DNA of 64,000 nucleotides from Novosphingobium sp. SG707 (GCF_012275515.1 NZ_JAAZQL010000005.1:124001-188000); one strand, 5' to 3'. Shown: positions 1-9,645, counted from the stretch's first letter. Numbers and translations are program-made. Notes: generated by a model not told the origin, from the letters alone.

Positions 1-288
1 CCAGATCAGCCCGTCGCCCTGACGGGCGGTGCGGGTGATCTGGTGGATCGTGTCATAGATCGGCTTGGCATTGGCTTCGTCCACGACGATGTGGATCATG
101 GATTTGGGCGTGAAATCGACCAGTTCCTGTTTGATCGTCCAGGGATAGTTGCCCAGCTTTCCCGTGCCGCTGCACCCTTCGACGCGGGCCACGGTCATGC
201 CGGGAAATTCCGGCAATTGCCGCAGCGCCACGCGCAGCATTTCAAGACGGCTGGGCCGAACAACGGCGCGGATTTCAATCATGGCCAT
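1..288 (-). CDS. PII-like protein of a metal-efflux operon (3' end outside window)
   Basis: A partial reading frame of 96 codons that runs off the left edge. It begins MAMIEIRAVVRPSRLE and includes LGNYPWTIKQEL. The beta-alpha-beta start with R-x-S-R-L-E and a G-K-L-G-N segment resembles the PII/GlnB fold, but the T-loop region is short and lacks the uridylylated Tyr of true GlnB. Divergent PII paralogues linked to RND metal pumps are known (the PII-NG group) and probably sense or modulate metal efflux rather than nitrogen. The ATG at 288 is preceded by GGAG eight bases upstream. The gene starts 14 bp after the cusA stop, so it is the last seen member of the cus operon. An alternative ATG lies at 282. 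The family call is fairly firm, the role inferred. Confidence 0.72.
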   Translation of the reverse strand, partial: MAMIEIRAVVRPSRLEMLRVALRQLPEFPGMTVARVEGCSGTGKLGNYPWTIKQELVDFTPKSMIHIVVDEANAKPIYDTIHQITRTARQGDGLIW

Positions 289-302
289 GGTGTTTTCTCC
301 CC

Positions 303-3300
303 TCAGGCCTCGACGCGTTCGTCGTCAAAGAAGCGATAGATCGTGGGCAGCACCACCAGCGTCAGCACGGTGGAGGTAATCAGCCCCCCGATCACCACGA
401 TGGCCAGCGGCTTTTGCACCTCCGACCCCGGCCCGGTGGCGAAGAGGAAGGGGATCAGGCCCAAAAGCGCCACGGTCGCCGTCATCATCACCGGGCGGAA
501 ACGCAGGGTTGCGCCCTGAACCACCGCCTCGCGCACCGATTTCCCCTCATCGCGCAGGTTGCGGATATAGGAGACCAGCACCACGCCATTGAGCACCGCA
601 ATGCCCCAGAGCGCGATAAAGCCCACCGAGGCCGGCACCGAGAGATATTCCCCCGTGACCGCAAGCCCCACGATCCCGCCGATGGAAGCGAAAGGCAGCA
701 CCAAGATGATCAGCGAGGCCAGACGCAGCGAGTTGAACAGGACAAACAGCAGGAAGAAAATCGCCGCCACCGTGATCGGCACGATGATCATCAGATGGCC
801 CAGCGCGCGCTCCATATTCTGGAACTGGCCGCCCCATTCAAGGTAATAGCCGTCGGGCAGCTTGATCTGCTTATCGACCTTCTGCTGAAGTTCGGCCACG
901 AAGCCGCCAAGGTCGCGGCCCTTGACGTTCATGCCGATGACGATGCGGCGCTTGCCCATTTCGCGGCTGATCTGGGCCGGGCCGTCCGAGACGACCACCT
1001 TGGCGACGTCGGCCAGACGCGCCTGAGCGCCGCCCGGCGAGGTGATCAGCAGGTTCGAGATCGCCTCGATGTTGTCGCGATAGGCTTGCGGAAGGCGGAC
1101 CACGCCGGGGAAGCGGCGTTCGCCTTCAAAGATCTCGGTCGCCTGTTTGCCGCCCACCGCCGTTTCGAGCAGATCGTTCACATCGGCCACATTGAGGCCA
1201 AAGCGCGCCAGCGCCGCCCGGTCGATCTCGATCGAGAGATATTGCTGGCCGCTGACCTTTTCGATGCGCAGATCCTCCGCGCCTTGCAGCGATTGACCCA
1301 CGCGGGCTATTTCCTCGGCCACGCGCTTCAATTCGTCCATGTCATCGCCAAACACCTTGACCGCGATGTCGGATCGCACGCCCGTCACCATTTCGTCCAC
1401 GCGGTCGGAAATGGGCTGGGCCATGACGATCTGGACGCCGGGCAGAGCTTTGAGCTTTTCGCGCATGGCATCGGCAATGTCGTCCTGATTCCAGCCCTTG
1501 GGCCATTCGTCGCGCGGCTTCAGACTGACGATGGGAGTGGATTCATTGGGGCCTTGCGGGTCGGCGGGGCTTTCGCCGCGGCCCACGCCCGACACCGCCG
1601 ATTTGACGCCGGGCACCTGCATGATCAGGCGCATGCCCTCCATCTCGATCTTGATCGATTCATCGAGCGCGATGTTGGGCACGCGGTTGATACCGGGCAC
1701 CACCGAGCCTTCCTTCATTTCGGGAATGAAGGCCGTACCCAGAAAGGGCAGGATCGCCAGCGTGGCCAGAAACCCGCCCACCGCCAGCGTGATCGTGCGC
1801 TTTTCATTGCCCAGCGCCCAATGCAGCATCTTGAGATAGCGGCTTTTCATCACCTTGATGACGCGCGTGTCGTGGTCTTCCTCGCCGCCATGATGCCCTT
1901 CATGCACTTTCGGCGCTTTCAACAGATAGGAGGACAGCACCGGCGTCACCGTCAGCGAGAGCACCAGCGAAATCGCCAGCGCAATCGCGATCGTATAGGC
2001 CAGCGGCGAGAACATCTTGCCCTCCATTCCCTGCAGCGTCATCAGCGGCAGGAAGACGAGGATGATGATGCCCACGCCAAAGATCACGGGCGTCGCCACC
2101 TCGACCACGGCGCGCAGGATGATGCGCACCTTGCTCTCACCGCTGTCGCGCGTCTGGCCCAGCAGCAGGAAAGCGTTTTCCACCACCACCACGGACCCGT
2201 CGACCATCAGGCCGATGGCGATGGCAAGCCCGCCCAGCGACATGAGATTGGCCGAGATACCCAGATAATTCATGCAGATGAAGGTGAGCAGCGGCGTCAG
2301 CACCAGCGTGGACACCACAATCACCGAGGATCGCACATCGCCAAGGAAGACGAAGAGCACGATCACCACCAGCACGATGCCTTCCATCAGCACCTTGACC
2401 ACGGTGTGGATCGCGGCATCGACCAGTTCGGAACGGTCGTAATAGGGCACGATCTTGAGGCCGTCGGGCAACATGCCCTTGCTGTTGATCTGTTCGACGC
2501 GCTCCTTGATATTGGTCACGATGGCCTTGGCATTGCCGCCCGCCATCATCAGCGCGATCCCGCCCACGCTTTCCGTCACGCCATTCTTGATCAGCGCGCC
2601 ATCGCGCACGCCCGGCCCGATCTTCACCTCGGCGACATCGCGCAGATAGACCGGCGTTGCCGCGCTTTCGCGGATGACGATGGAGCCAAGATCATCGACC
2701 GATTTGACCAGACCCACGCCCCGGATCAGATATTGCTCGGCATATTGGGGCAGCACGCCGCCGCCCGCATTGGCATTGTTGCGCGCCACGGCCTGATAGA
2801 CCTCGGCCACGCTGACCGAATAGTGGCGCAGTTGGTCGGGGTTGACCAGAACCTGATATTGCTTGGCAAAGCCGCCCTGCGAGTTGATTTCCGCAACGCC
2901 CGGAATCGAACGCAGCAGCGGGCGCACCACCCAGTCCTGCGTGGTCCGGCGCCTGGTCAATTCCTCCTGGCTCAGCACCGAATTGCCGTCGCCCGGCTTG
3001 TCCAGCGTATATTGATAGACCTCGCCCAGACCCGTCGAGACCGGGCCCAGCACCGGGGCGATTCCCGGCTGCATTTTCGATCCGACCTCGATCAGGCGCT
3101 CCATCACCAACTGGCGCGCGAAATAGACATTGGTCTTGTCGGTGAACACCAGCGTGATCAGCGAGAGGTTGGGCTTGTTGAGCGAGCGCATCTCCTCAAG
3201 GCCGGGCAGGCCCGTCATCGCCACCTCGATGGGGACGGTGGCCATGCGCTCGACCTCTTCGGGGCTGCGGCCCCAAGCCTCGGTGGCAATCTGGACCTGA

Positions 3301-3434
3301 ACATTGGTCACATCGGGAAAGGCATCGACCGAGAGCTTGCTGGTGGCATTCAGACCAAAGCCCAAAAGCACCGCCGCCACCACGATCACGATCAGGCGCT
3401 GTTGCAGCGCCGCGCGTATCAGGGACTGGATCAT
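303..3434 (-). CDS. cusA: heavy-metal efflux RND permease, CusA/CzcA family
   Basis: A 1043-residue inner-membrane RND pump, the usual length for the heavy-metal branch. TM1 lies near residues 13-30. TM4 carries VDGSVVVVEN with Asp412 and Glu419, the charged pair of the proton relay in CzcA-type proteins. The two large periplasmic loops and the second TM bundle (about 870-1035) are intact. It would form the proton-driven core of a tripartite complex with the adaptor and outer-membrane channel encoded just upstream. Its start overlaps the end of the cusB-like gene by 4 bp. The TM4 motif is AIG-x3-DGS, between the Zn/Co/Cd (DFG-x3-DGA) and Cu/Ag (AIG-x3-DAA) signatures as I recall them, so the metal cannot be named from sequence; the symbol denotes the family only. 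Confidence 0.9.
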   Translation of the reverse strand: MIQSLIRAALQQRLIVIVVAAVLLGFGLNATSKLSVDAFPDVTNVQVQIATEAWGRSPEEVERMATVPIEVAMTGLPGLEEMRSLNKPNLSLITLVFTDKTNVYFARQLVMERLIEVGSKMQPGIAPVLGPVSTGLGEVYQYTLDKPGDGNSVLSQEELTRRRTTQDWVVRPLLRSIPGVAEINSQGGFAKQYQVLVNPDQLRHYSVSVAEVYQAVARNNANAGGGVLPQYAEQYLIRGVGLVKSVDDLGSIVIRESAATPVYLRDVAEVKIGPGVRDGALIKNGVTESVGGIALMMAGGNAKAIVTNIKERVEQINSKGMLPDGLKIVPYYDRSELVDAAIHTVVKVLMEGIVLVVIVLFVFLGDVRSSVIVVSTLVLTPLLTFICMNYLGISANLMSLGGLAIAIGLMVDGSVVVVENAFLLLGQTRDSGESKVRIILRAVVEVATPVIFGVGIIILVFLPLMTLQGMEGKMFSPLAYTIAIALAISLVLSLTVTPVLSSYLLKAPKVHEGHHGGEEDHDTRVIKVMKSRYLKMLHWALGNEKRTITLAVGGFLATLAILPFLGTAFIPEMKEGSVVPGINRVPNIALDESIKIEMEGMRLIMQVPGVKSAVSGVGRGESPADPQGPNESTPIVSLKPRDEWPKGWNQDDIADAMREKLKALPGVQIVMAQPISDRVDEMVTGVRSDIAVKVFGDDMDELKRVAEEIARVGQSLQGAEDLRIEKVSGQQYLSIEIDRAALARFGLNVADVNDLLETAVGGKQATEIFEGERRFPGVVRLPQAYRDNIEAISNLLITSPGGAQARLADVAKVVVSDGPAQISREMGKRRIVIGMNVKGRDLGGFVAELQQKVDKQIKLPDGYYLEWGGQFQNMERALGHLMIIVPITVAAIFFLLFVLFNSLRLASLIILVLPFASIGGIVGLAVTGEYLSVPASVGFIALWGIAVLNGVVLVSYIRNLRDEGKSVREAVVQGATLRFRPVMMTATVALLGLIPFLFATGPGSEVQKPLAIVVIGGLITSTVLTLVVLPTIYRFFDDERVEA

Positions 3435-4579
3435 TGGCCTTCCAATGCCTGCCGGTTGCGTTCGTTGTTCAGGTGGAAAGCGCCCTCGATGGCAATGCGT
3501 TCACCCGGCTTGACGCCCGAGATCACCACTCTCTTGCCAGCAACCTCCTCGCCCAGTGTGACCGCGCGGATGCGGAATTTGGACGGGGCGGTTTCGACAA
3601 AGACATAGTCCTTGTTGTTTTCGCGCACGATGGCCGCATTGGGCACCACGGGCTGCTTTTCGGGCGCGGCCGTCACCAGCATCGTGGCCAGCATCTGGGG
3701 CTTCAATTCCCCGCCGCGATTGTCCAGCTCGGTGCGCACCACCACGGTGCGCGTCTTGGGATCGACCACCTGGCCCACATAGACCAGTTTCCCCTCGCGC
3801 TTGGCCCCGCCCAGCGCCGGGATTTCCAGCGCGACGGTCTGGCCCTGCTGAACGAAGCGCACCTGCTGTTCGGGCACCAGGGCGGTGGCCCACAGTTTCG
3901 ACAGATCGGCCACCACAAACAGCGCATCGGCCGGCTGCACCACTTGGCCCAGCGCCAGGTTGCGTTCGACCACCACGCCGTTCATTGTCGACAGGATCGG
4001 GGTGGAGGAGGAAATCACCCCTTGCCCGCCCAATTGCCCCAGCGCCGAGGCCGAGACGCCCAGCAGGCGCAATTGGTCGGCGGCGGCGCGCATTTCGGCG
4101 TGTGAAATGCTGGCCTCGCTCTGGCGGCGCTGCAATTCGGCCGCGGCGATCACGTCGGCGGCATAGAGCTGCTGCGCGCGTTCGGCGGCGCGGCGGTTCA
4201 GCTCATATTGCGAGCGCGCGCGCAGATAGGCGAGCTGCTGTGTCGACAGGTCCGAGCTGTTGATCCGGCCCAGCACCGTGCCGCGCGCCACGTTCTGACC
4301 GATATTGGCGGCTATGTCGGTGACGCGGCCCGTCACGGTCGCGCCGATGCGCGCCACGCGGTTTTCGTCAAACGTGATCTGGCCCGCTACGCGCAGCGTA
4401 TCGGACACCGCCTCGACGCCCACCGGGGCGACCTTGACGCGGCCCTGCATATTAGCGCCCGCCACCACACTTTCGGGGTCGATCCTGGGCTTGTCGGCTT
4501 TCTTGTCTTCGCCGCAGGCCGCCAGGGACAAAGGCAGCGCAAGGGACAGAACCAGCGCCACAAAAGGATATTTTTTCAT
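3431..4579 (-). CDS. cusB: efflux RND periplasmic adaptor (membrane fusion protein), lipoprotein
   Basis: An adaptor of about 382 residues bridging the inner-membrane pump and the outer-membrane channel. The N-terminus MKKYPFVAL ends in a lipobox (LAAC), predicting a lipid-anchored periplasmic protein. A lipoyl/barrel-sandwich half (GATVTGRVTDI) precedes a long helical hairpin with QYELNRRAAERAQ, and a beta-barrel with KTRTVVVRTEL follows. I chose the ATG at 4579, which gives a clean signal peptide; it is 4 bases past the stop of the channel gene, and an AGAG ribosome site lies inside that gene's end. A TTG 18 bases upstream is possible but would put charged residues ahead of the signal. Middle gene of cusC-cusB-cusA. 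The metal-binding methionines typical of true CusB are not obvious. Confidence 0.87.
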   Translation of the reverse strand: MKKYPFVALVLSLALPLSLAACGEDKKADKPRIDPESVVAGANMQGRVKVAPVGVEAVSDTLRVAGQITFDENRVARIGATVTGRVTDIAANIGQNVARGTVLGRINSSDLSTQQLAYLRARSQYELNRRAAERAQQLYAADVIAAAELQRRQSEASISHAEMRAAADQLRLLGVSASALGQLGGQGVISSSTPILSTMNGVVVERNLALGQVVQPADALFVVADLSKLWATALVPEQQVRFVQQGQTVALEIPALGGAKREGKLVYVGQVVDPKTRTVVVRTELDNRGGELKPQMLATMLVTAAPEKQPVVPNAAIVRENNKDYVFVETAPSKFRIRAVTLGEEVAGKRVVISGVKPGERIAIEGAFHLNNERNRQALEGQ

Positions 4580-4583
4580 GGTT

Positions 4584-5813
4584 TTATCTCTGCGCAAGGT
4601 TGGAGCTGAGGCGCTGGATCTCGACCAGCGCCACGGCCAGATCGAAACGGCTGTTGATAAGATCGGCGCGCGCCGCGCGGAACACGCGCTGGGCGTCCAG
4701 AACGTCGATCAACCCGCGCTCGCCAAAGCGATAGGCCGACTCGGCCACCTTGAGCGCCGATTGCGCCTGCGACACCACGCCGCCTTCGAGTGCGGCCACG
4801 GTGTTCTGGGCGATTTCATATTGCTTGTAGGCGATCACCAGTTCCTGGCGCACCGCATATTCGCGCGCCTCAAGCCCCAGCGTGGATTTCGACAATTGCG
4901 CCTCGGCGGCCGCCACCGGCCCCTTGCGCCGGTCCCAGATGGGCACGGTCAGGCTGACGCCAAAGCGGGTCTGGTCCTGTTCAGCGTCGCCGCTGCGTTC
5001 GGCGCGCAGCGCGATCTGCGGCAGGCGCAGCGCTTCCTCGGTGCGCAGGCGATAGCGCGCCTGATCCTGCTGGGCACGGGCCTGAACCAGATCGGGGTTG
5101 GTGCGCGCGACCTGTTCGACCAGCTCGTCAAAGGGCGGCAATTTGGGCAAAGCCTGCAAACGCCCCGTCACGGTGAAATTCTCCGGCAGGGCGGGCCCCA
5201 CCAGCATCCGCAACTGGCTGCGCGCCTGCTGCACCCGCAGCGCGGCGGCGGCGGCGGTCTTTTGCACGTTGAGCAATTCTGCCTCGGCGCGGATCGCTTC
5301 GAATTTGGCCGTTTCGCCCTGCTTGACGCTGAAGGACACTTTTTGCTGCATCGAGCGCACGATGCCGACATCTTCCTCGGCCACGACCTGTTCGGCGCTG
5401 CGGCGCAGCAGGTCGTAATAGGCCATGCGCAGATTGGCCAGCCAGTTGGTCACCTGTCCGGCAAAGCCCGCCTCGCTGGCGGCCAAACCGGCGCGGGCAG
5501 CCTCAATGCGCGGCGTGCGCGAAAAGGGCAGGTCGAGCGGCTGCGACAGGCTGTAGCTGGTGGCCGTGCCGGAAAGCCCGCTGGCCACCGGCTTATACCG
5601 CATCGGGCCGGTCATGAATTCGACCGTGGGGTTGGGCAGGGCGCGCGCGGTGCTCACCTCGCTGCGGGCGATGGCGACATCGCGCTGGGCAGCCTGAAGA
5701 GCAGGATTGGTGTCCTGCGCCAATTGCTCAAGATGATCGAGAGAATAGTTTTCCTGTGCCATGGCATTTCCGCCATTCGCCAGAAAAAGCACCAGAATAT
5801 GGTGTAATCGCAT
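4584..5813 (-). CDS. cusC: TolC-family outer-membrane efflux channel, CusC/CzcC-like
   Basis: A protein of 409 residues with a Sec signal (MRLHHILVLFLANGGNAMA) and two outer-membrane-efflux repeats rich in Ala, Gln and Arg, such as LEQLAQDTNPALQAAQRD and the closing GLIDVLDAQRVFRAARAD. The latter is the usual C-terminal signature of the TolC/CzcC family. It should trimerise as the exit duct of the tripartite pump. First gene of the leftward operon. The stretch upstream (5814-5960) would hold the promoter, though no metal-regulator gene or clear operator is visible in the window. Family certain; specificity unknown. Confidence 0.87.
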   Translation of the reverse strand: MRLHHILVLFLANGGNAMAQENYSLDHLEQLAQDTNPALQAAQRDVAIARSEVSTARALPNPTVEFMTGPMRYKPVASGLSGTATSYSLSQPLDLPFSRTPRIEAARAGLAASEAGFAGQVTNWLANLRMAYYDLLRRSAEQVVAEEDVGIVRSMQQKVSFSVKQGETAKFEAIRAEAELLNVQKTAAAAALRVQQARSQLRMLVGPALPENFTVTGRLQALPKLPPFDELVEQVARTNPDLVQARAQQDQARYRLRTEEALRLPQIALRAERSGDAEQDQTRFGVSLTVPIWDRRKGPVAAAEAQLSKSTLGLEAREYAVRQELVIAYKQYEIAQNTVAALEGGVVSQAQSALKVAESAYRFGERGLIDVLDAQRVFRAARADLINSRFDLAVALVEIQRLSSNLAQR

Positions 5814-5960
5814 CAGTAATCGAACTCCGCGAGGGCTTAATCCCGTATTTCCAGAACCCTCCCGACGGACGACTGACTATGGTTATGTTCTATCGCTGTC
5901 GGATTGTGGGGTATGGGAAAGCCGGCGGAGCGGCAAATAAAAATACAATAAACAAACAGG

Positions 5961-5994
5961 CCTGACGCGCAGGGGTCAAACCCTGCGCGTCAGG
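5961..5994 (-). terminator. rho-independent terminator of the phosphodiesterase gene
   Basis: A perfect 14 bp stem (5961-5974 with 5981-5994, arm CCTGACGCGCAGGG) with a 6-base loop. Read on the minus strand it starts 5 bases past the stop of the phosphodiesterase gene and is followed by a T-rich run (TTTGTTTATTGTATTTTT). Confidence 0.85.
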
Positions 5995-5998
5995 CGTC

Positions 5999-7372
5999 TC
6001 AGAAGGTGATCGCCGGGGCTTCGGCCTGATCCAGCCGGGCCCCCATGATCCGCGCCAGCGTGGGTGCGATGGCGCGCATGTCGATCTCGCCCAGATCGCG
6101 GCCCTTGGGCACGCCCGGCCCGGCAATCATAAAGGTCGAGCGCATACGCGGATCGGCGGGGAAGAAGCCGTGCATCCCCTTGGTCGGCGGCACAAAACGC
6201 AGCGGCAGGCCGGGCGCGACATAGCCGGTGGCCAGCATTGGCGGGGCAAGATTGAGATAGAAGCCGGCTTGCGGGTTGCCGCCCGCCTTGGCGATGGCGT
6301 CGCCCTCCAGCATGTCGATGATGCGGTTGGCCGGATCGGCCTTCAGCCCCACCAGCAGCTCGCGCACCTTGGCCTTGAGCGCCGCGTCATCCGGCCGCGC
6401 CAGCACCACCGCCACCGATCCGCCCGAGGCCCACGCCACCGCGTCCCAGCTCTCGATCTTTTGCCGCCCCAGTTGATCGGGCGTCGACAGGCGAATCAGC
6501 CCCGCATCGATCAGCGCGCGGCTGAGGTTGAAGGCATTGTCCACCGCCGCAAAGCCATGATCCGACACCAGCGCGATCACCGCATCGGGATGGGCCTTGC
6601 GCTCGGCCGCAACCAGATTGCCGACGATGGCGTCGATGCTTTCCAGCACGGCATGGCTTTGCGCGCTGTCGGGCCCCGTCTCATGCTGGGTATGGTCCAG
6701 CGCGGTCAGGTAAACGGTCAGAAAATCGGGATGATGCGCCGCAATCAGGCGGGCGGCAAAACGCCCCCGCGTCTGGTCGGCGGGCAGGTCCTCATCCTTG
6801 CCGGGCGCATAGGGGCCTTCCTTGGCCTCCAGTTCGGGCAACAGGCCCGGCGTGGAAAGCGCAGCCACCAGCTTGGCGTCATCGGGATGGCCGGTGCGCC
6901 AGATCTGGGGCAGGTTCCAGCCGATCTTGGCCCCCACGCTGACCGGCCAGTGGACATTGCCGGTGGTCAGCCCCTTGGCCCGCGCCGCATCCCACAAGGT
7001 GGGCACCTTGATGTCGCTGGCATACCAGTACCAGCCGTCCTGGTTGATCGCGGTCGGGTCGAAGGTCACATTGTTGAGCACGCCGTGATGCGCCGGATCG
7101 ACCCCGGTGATCAGCGTCGTGTGGCTGGGGAAGGTCAGCGTGGGCAACACGCCGACCACGCCCGCCGCATGGGTGCCCTCGGCCAGCAGTGCGCGCAGGG
7201 CGGGGATTTTCAGCCCCCGCTTGTCCGCCTCGATCACATCGCCCGGACGCAGCCCGTCGATCGAGATCATCAGCACCGGGTGATGCGCCGGTTTGGCCGC
7301 CGGTTTGGCCGTGGCGGCAGGGATCATCCCCGCCGCCAGCAACAGACCCAGAAACGCCGATTTCACGCCCAT
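5999..7372 (-). CDS. exported nucleotide pyrophosphatase/phosphodiesterase (alkaline phosphatase superfamily)
   Basis: A 457-residue secreted enzyme with signal peptide MGVKSAFLGLLLAAGMIPAA. Features of the NPP branch are visible: metal ligand Asp39 in MISIDG, nucleophile Thr80 in LTFPSHTT, and later metal ligands in LDHTQHETG and VSDHGF. Members cleave phosphodiester or pyrophosphate bonds of nucleotides and related esters in the periplasm. The start codon shares one base with the stop of the upstream TonB receptor (TGATG), so the two are probably translationally coupled, suggesting that the receptor brings in the phosphodiester substrate. The natural substrate is not readable from sequence. 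A strong terminator follows. Confidence 0.85.
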   Translation of the reverse strand: MGVKSAFLGLLLAAGMIPAATAKPAAKPAHHPVLMISIDGLRPGDVIEADKRGLKIPALRALLAEGTHAAGVVGVLPTLTFPSHTTLITGVDPAHHGVLNNVTFDPTAINQDGWYWYASDIKVPTLWDAARAKGLTTGNVHWPVSVGAKIGWNLPQIWRTGHPDDAKLVAALSTPGLLPELEAKEGPYAPGKDEDLPADQTRGRFAARLIAAHHPDFLTVYLTALDHTQHETGPDSAQSHAVLESIDAIVGNLVAAERKAHPDAVIALVSDHGFAAVDNAFNLSRALIDAGLIRLSTPDQLGRQKIESWDAVAWASGGSVAVVLARPDDAALKAKVRELLVGLKADPANRIIDMLEGDAIAKAGGNPQAGFYLNLAPPMLATGYVAPGLPLRFVPPTKGMHGFFPADPRMRSTFMIAGPGVPKGRDLGEIDMRAIAPTLARIMGARLDQAEAPAITF

Positions 7373-9645
7373 CAGAAGCCCGCCTTGATCGTGCCGAACA
7401 CCGCGCGCGGCGCGCCCACCATCAACGTCTGGTTGTCGCCGCTGAAGCCGAAGCCGTTGGTGCCGATGGTCGAGACATATTTCACGTCGAACAGATTGGT
7501 CGCATTGACCTGAAGCTCGATCGGGCGGTCCGAGAAGGGCGTCTTGACGCGATAGCCGAGGCTGGCATCGACCAGCGTGCGGCCGCCCACCGATTGATCA
7601 TTGGTATAGGTGAAATAGCGCTTCGACATATAATTGACCGCAACCCGTCCAAAGATCACCTTGTTATCATAGGCCAGTTCGGCGCGGGCTAGGTGCTTTG
7701 GCGCATCGACAGTGGTTTTGCCGACCAGTTGGTAGGTGCCGATGTTGTCGCGATAGGTGCTGTCATTATAGGCATAGGACAGGGTGGTGGAGAAGCCATG
7801 GCCCAGACGGGCGTTGACCAGCGCCTCGATCCCCGCCGAGCGCACGCCGCCCACGTTGGACAGCAGATTGGCCGCACCCACGATTCCCGCGGCGGTGGGG
7901 ATCACCAGCAGGCGGTTGTGGAAATTGGTCAGGTATGCGCCCAGCGTGGCGTTGATGCGCGCATCCGAATAGCGATAACCGGCCTCATACGTGTCCGAGC
8001 TTTCAGGCTTAAGCGTGTTCTTCACCGCGTCGAACCCGGCCTGCGTGGCCGAGAAGGGGCCGCTGGTGGTGGCCGACTGATAGGCGCGGGTGGACTGGGC
8101 GAAACCGGCATAGATTTCGCCATTGCCGCCGATCTTATAGGCCGCGCCTATGGTGGGCTGGAACCAGTCCTTGGCCGTGATCCGGCCCGAGGCGCGCCCG
8201 CCCGCGATCACGGGACTGGCCTTGTTGATGACGGCAAAGCCCTTCCAGCCCAGATTGATGGTCAGGTCGCCATATTTCACCGTATCGGCCACATGATATT
8301 GCAGCGTTTCGGTGGCGAAGTTCAGCTCCCATTGCGTGGCGAAGGGGTTGCTGGGCCAGTCGAGCAGGCCCTGACCCGGATCGGTGCGGCTGAGCACGGC
8401 GTAATAGCGGCGCGCCTGATTGAAGGCATTGTGTTCCCACCAGCCGCCGACGGTCAGCTTATGCGCGCCGATCTCGCCGTCGATATGGCCGAAAATGCCG
8501 CCGCGCTTGATCGCATATTCGGTGGTGCGCAGCGAGAGCGGGATGCCGTTCGGGCTGTTGACATAGGGCGTCCACCAGAGGCCGCGGCCCTTGTTGTCGT
8601 GGTAATAGGCCTTGATCTCGCCGGAGAACTTCTCGCTGAACTGGGTCTTGGCGCCCACCCAGCCGAGGAAGTCCTTGCGCAGACCGCCGCCCGAATAATA
8701 GGCATCATCGGCATTGGCAAAGGGCGCGGGCCATGCGGTGCCCGCCGAGGGATTGGTGGGCGTGGCGCCCGAATAGCCGTTGTTGGCCGCCACATCGGCC
8801 ACCTTGACCGCCAGCGCGTAATTGTTTGAAATATTGTCCCAGTTATAGCCGAGGCGGTTCAGCATTCCGAGGCTGAGGTCCTGGTAATCAACCTCGGCGC
8901 GGTCGGAATAGGATGCATAGGCCGACAGCTGGGTTTTGCCCACATCCCCCACGATCTTGGCGTTCACCAGCGTCTGGCGCTGCTGGCCATAGCCCTTCCA
9001 TTTCGAGGTTTCGTGGTGATCGACCGCGATATAGCCGCGCAGGTCGCCATTGGCGCTGGCCGCGTTGACCCGGCCATAGGTGCGCCAGCTGTTGAAGCTG
9101 CCATAGGTGGCGGCGGCATCCAGCGCGAAATGGTCGAGCGGGTCCATGCTGGAAAACTCGACCGTGCCGCCCAGATTGTTGGTCGCCTGCGTGCCCAGAG
9201 CGCCCGCGCCCTGCGTCACGCGGGTGGCGCCGATATTGTCGGTGATGATCGCGCGGCTGATATGCAGGCCGTTCAGGTTGCCATAGGTGGCATCGCCCAG
9301 CGGCACGCCGTCGAGGGTGAAGCCGAGCTGGTTCTGGTTGAAGCCGCGAATCGAGACGCGCATGGCCCATTCATACGAACCGAAGGGATCGGCGCTCTGG
9401 AAATTGACGCTGGGCAGGTTTTCGATGGCCTTGAACGGGCTGGTGCCGGGGACCAGCACGGCCAGATCCTTGGTGGTCAGGGTCTGGGCCTGACGCACGA
9501 CGCCTTGCCCCACCACGACGATGGCGTCCGATTCGCCGGCATCGGCGGCTGGCGCTTCGGCCGCGGCCGGCGTTTCGGCGGCATGGACGGAAACGAGCGG
9601 GCAGAGTGCGCTGGCGGCAAGCAGAAGATAGCAAAGTTTGGACAT
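7372..9645 (-). CDS. TonB-dependent outer-membrane receptor coupled to a phosphodiesterase
   Basis: About 757 residues with a signal peptide (MSKLCYLLLAASALCPLVSV), a plug domain (DAIVVVGQGV, RVSIRGFNQNQLGFTLDGV, GAGALGTQATNNLGGTVEF) and a 22-strand-type barrel ending in an aromatic residue (GTIKAGF). I chose the ATG at 9645 because a GGGGG ribosome site lies 6 bases upstream; the ATG at 9657 has none. The ligand is unknown, but coupling (TGATG) to a periplasmic phosphodiesterase suggests an organophosphate or nucleotide. The 5' leader (9658-9771) has small GC-rich inverted repeats but no regulator nearby. It is not closely related in barrel sequence to the two other receptors in this window. 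Confidence 0.88.
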   Translation of the reverse strand: MSKLCYLLLAASALCPLVSVHAAETPAAAEAPAADAGESDAIVVVGQGVVRQAQTLTTKDLAVLVPGTSPFKAIENLPSVNFQSADPFGSYEWAMRVSIRGFNQNQLGFTLDGVPLGDATYGNLNGLHISRAIITDNIGATRVTQGAGALGTQATNNLGGTVEFSSMDPLDHFALDAAATYGSFNSWRTYGRVNAASANGDLRGYIAVDHHETSKWKGYGQQRQTLVNAKIVGDVGKTQLSAYASYSDRAEVDYQDLSLGMLNRLGYNWDNISNNYALAVKVADVAANNGYSGATPTNPSAGTAWPAPFANADDAYYSGGGLRKDFLGWVGAKTQFSEKFSGEIKAYYHDNKGRGLWWTPYVNSPNGIPLSLRTTEYAIKRGGIFGHIDGEIGAHKLTVGGWWEHNAFNQARRYYAVLSRTDPGQGLLDWPSNPFATQWELNFATETLQYHVADTVKYGDLTINLGWKGFAVINKASPVIAGGRASGRITAKDWFQPTIGAAYKIGGNGEIYAGFAQSTRAYQSATTSGPFSATQAGFDAVKNTLKPESSDTYEAGYRYSDARINATLGAYLTNFHNRLLVIPTAAGIVGAANLLSNVGGVRSAGIEALVNARLGHGFSTTLSYAYNDSTYRDNIGTYQLVGKTTVDAPKHLARAELAYDNKVIFGRVAVNYMSKRYFTYTNDQSVGGRTLVDASLGYRVKTPFSDRPIELQVNATNLFDVKYVSTIGTNGFGFSGDNQTLMVGAPRAVFGTIKAGF

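Noticed and set aside
414..3608. Very long rightward open frame (over 1000 codons) opposite cusA
   Set aside because: Its product is dominated by His, Asp, Arg and Gln with no domain; it is the shadow of a GC-rich gene on the other strand. Similar shadows oppose cheA, the receptor at 62-63.6 kb and the MFS/kinase region.
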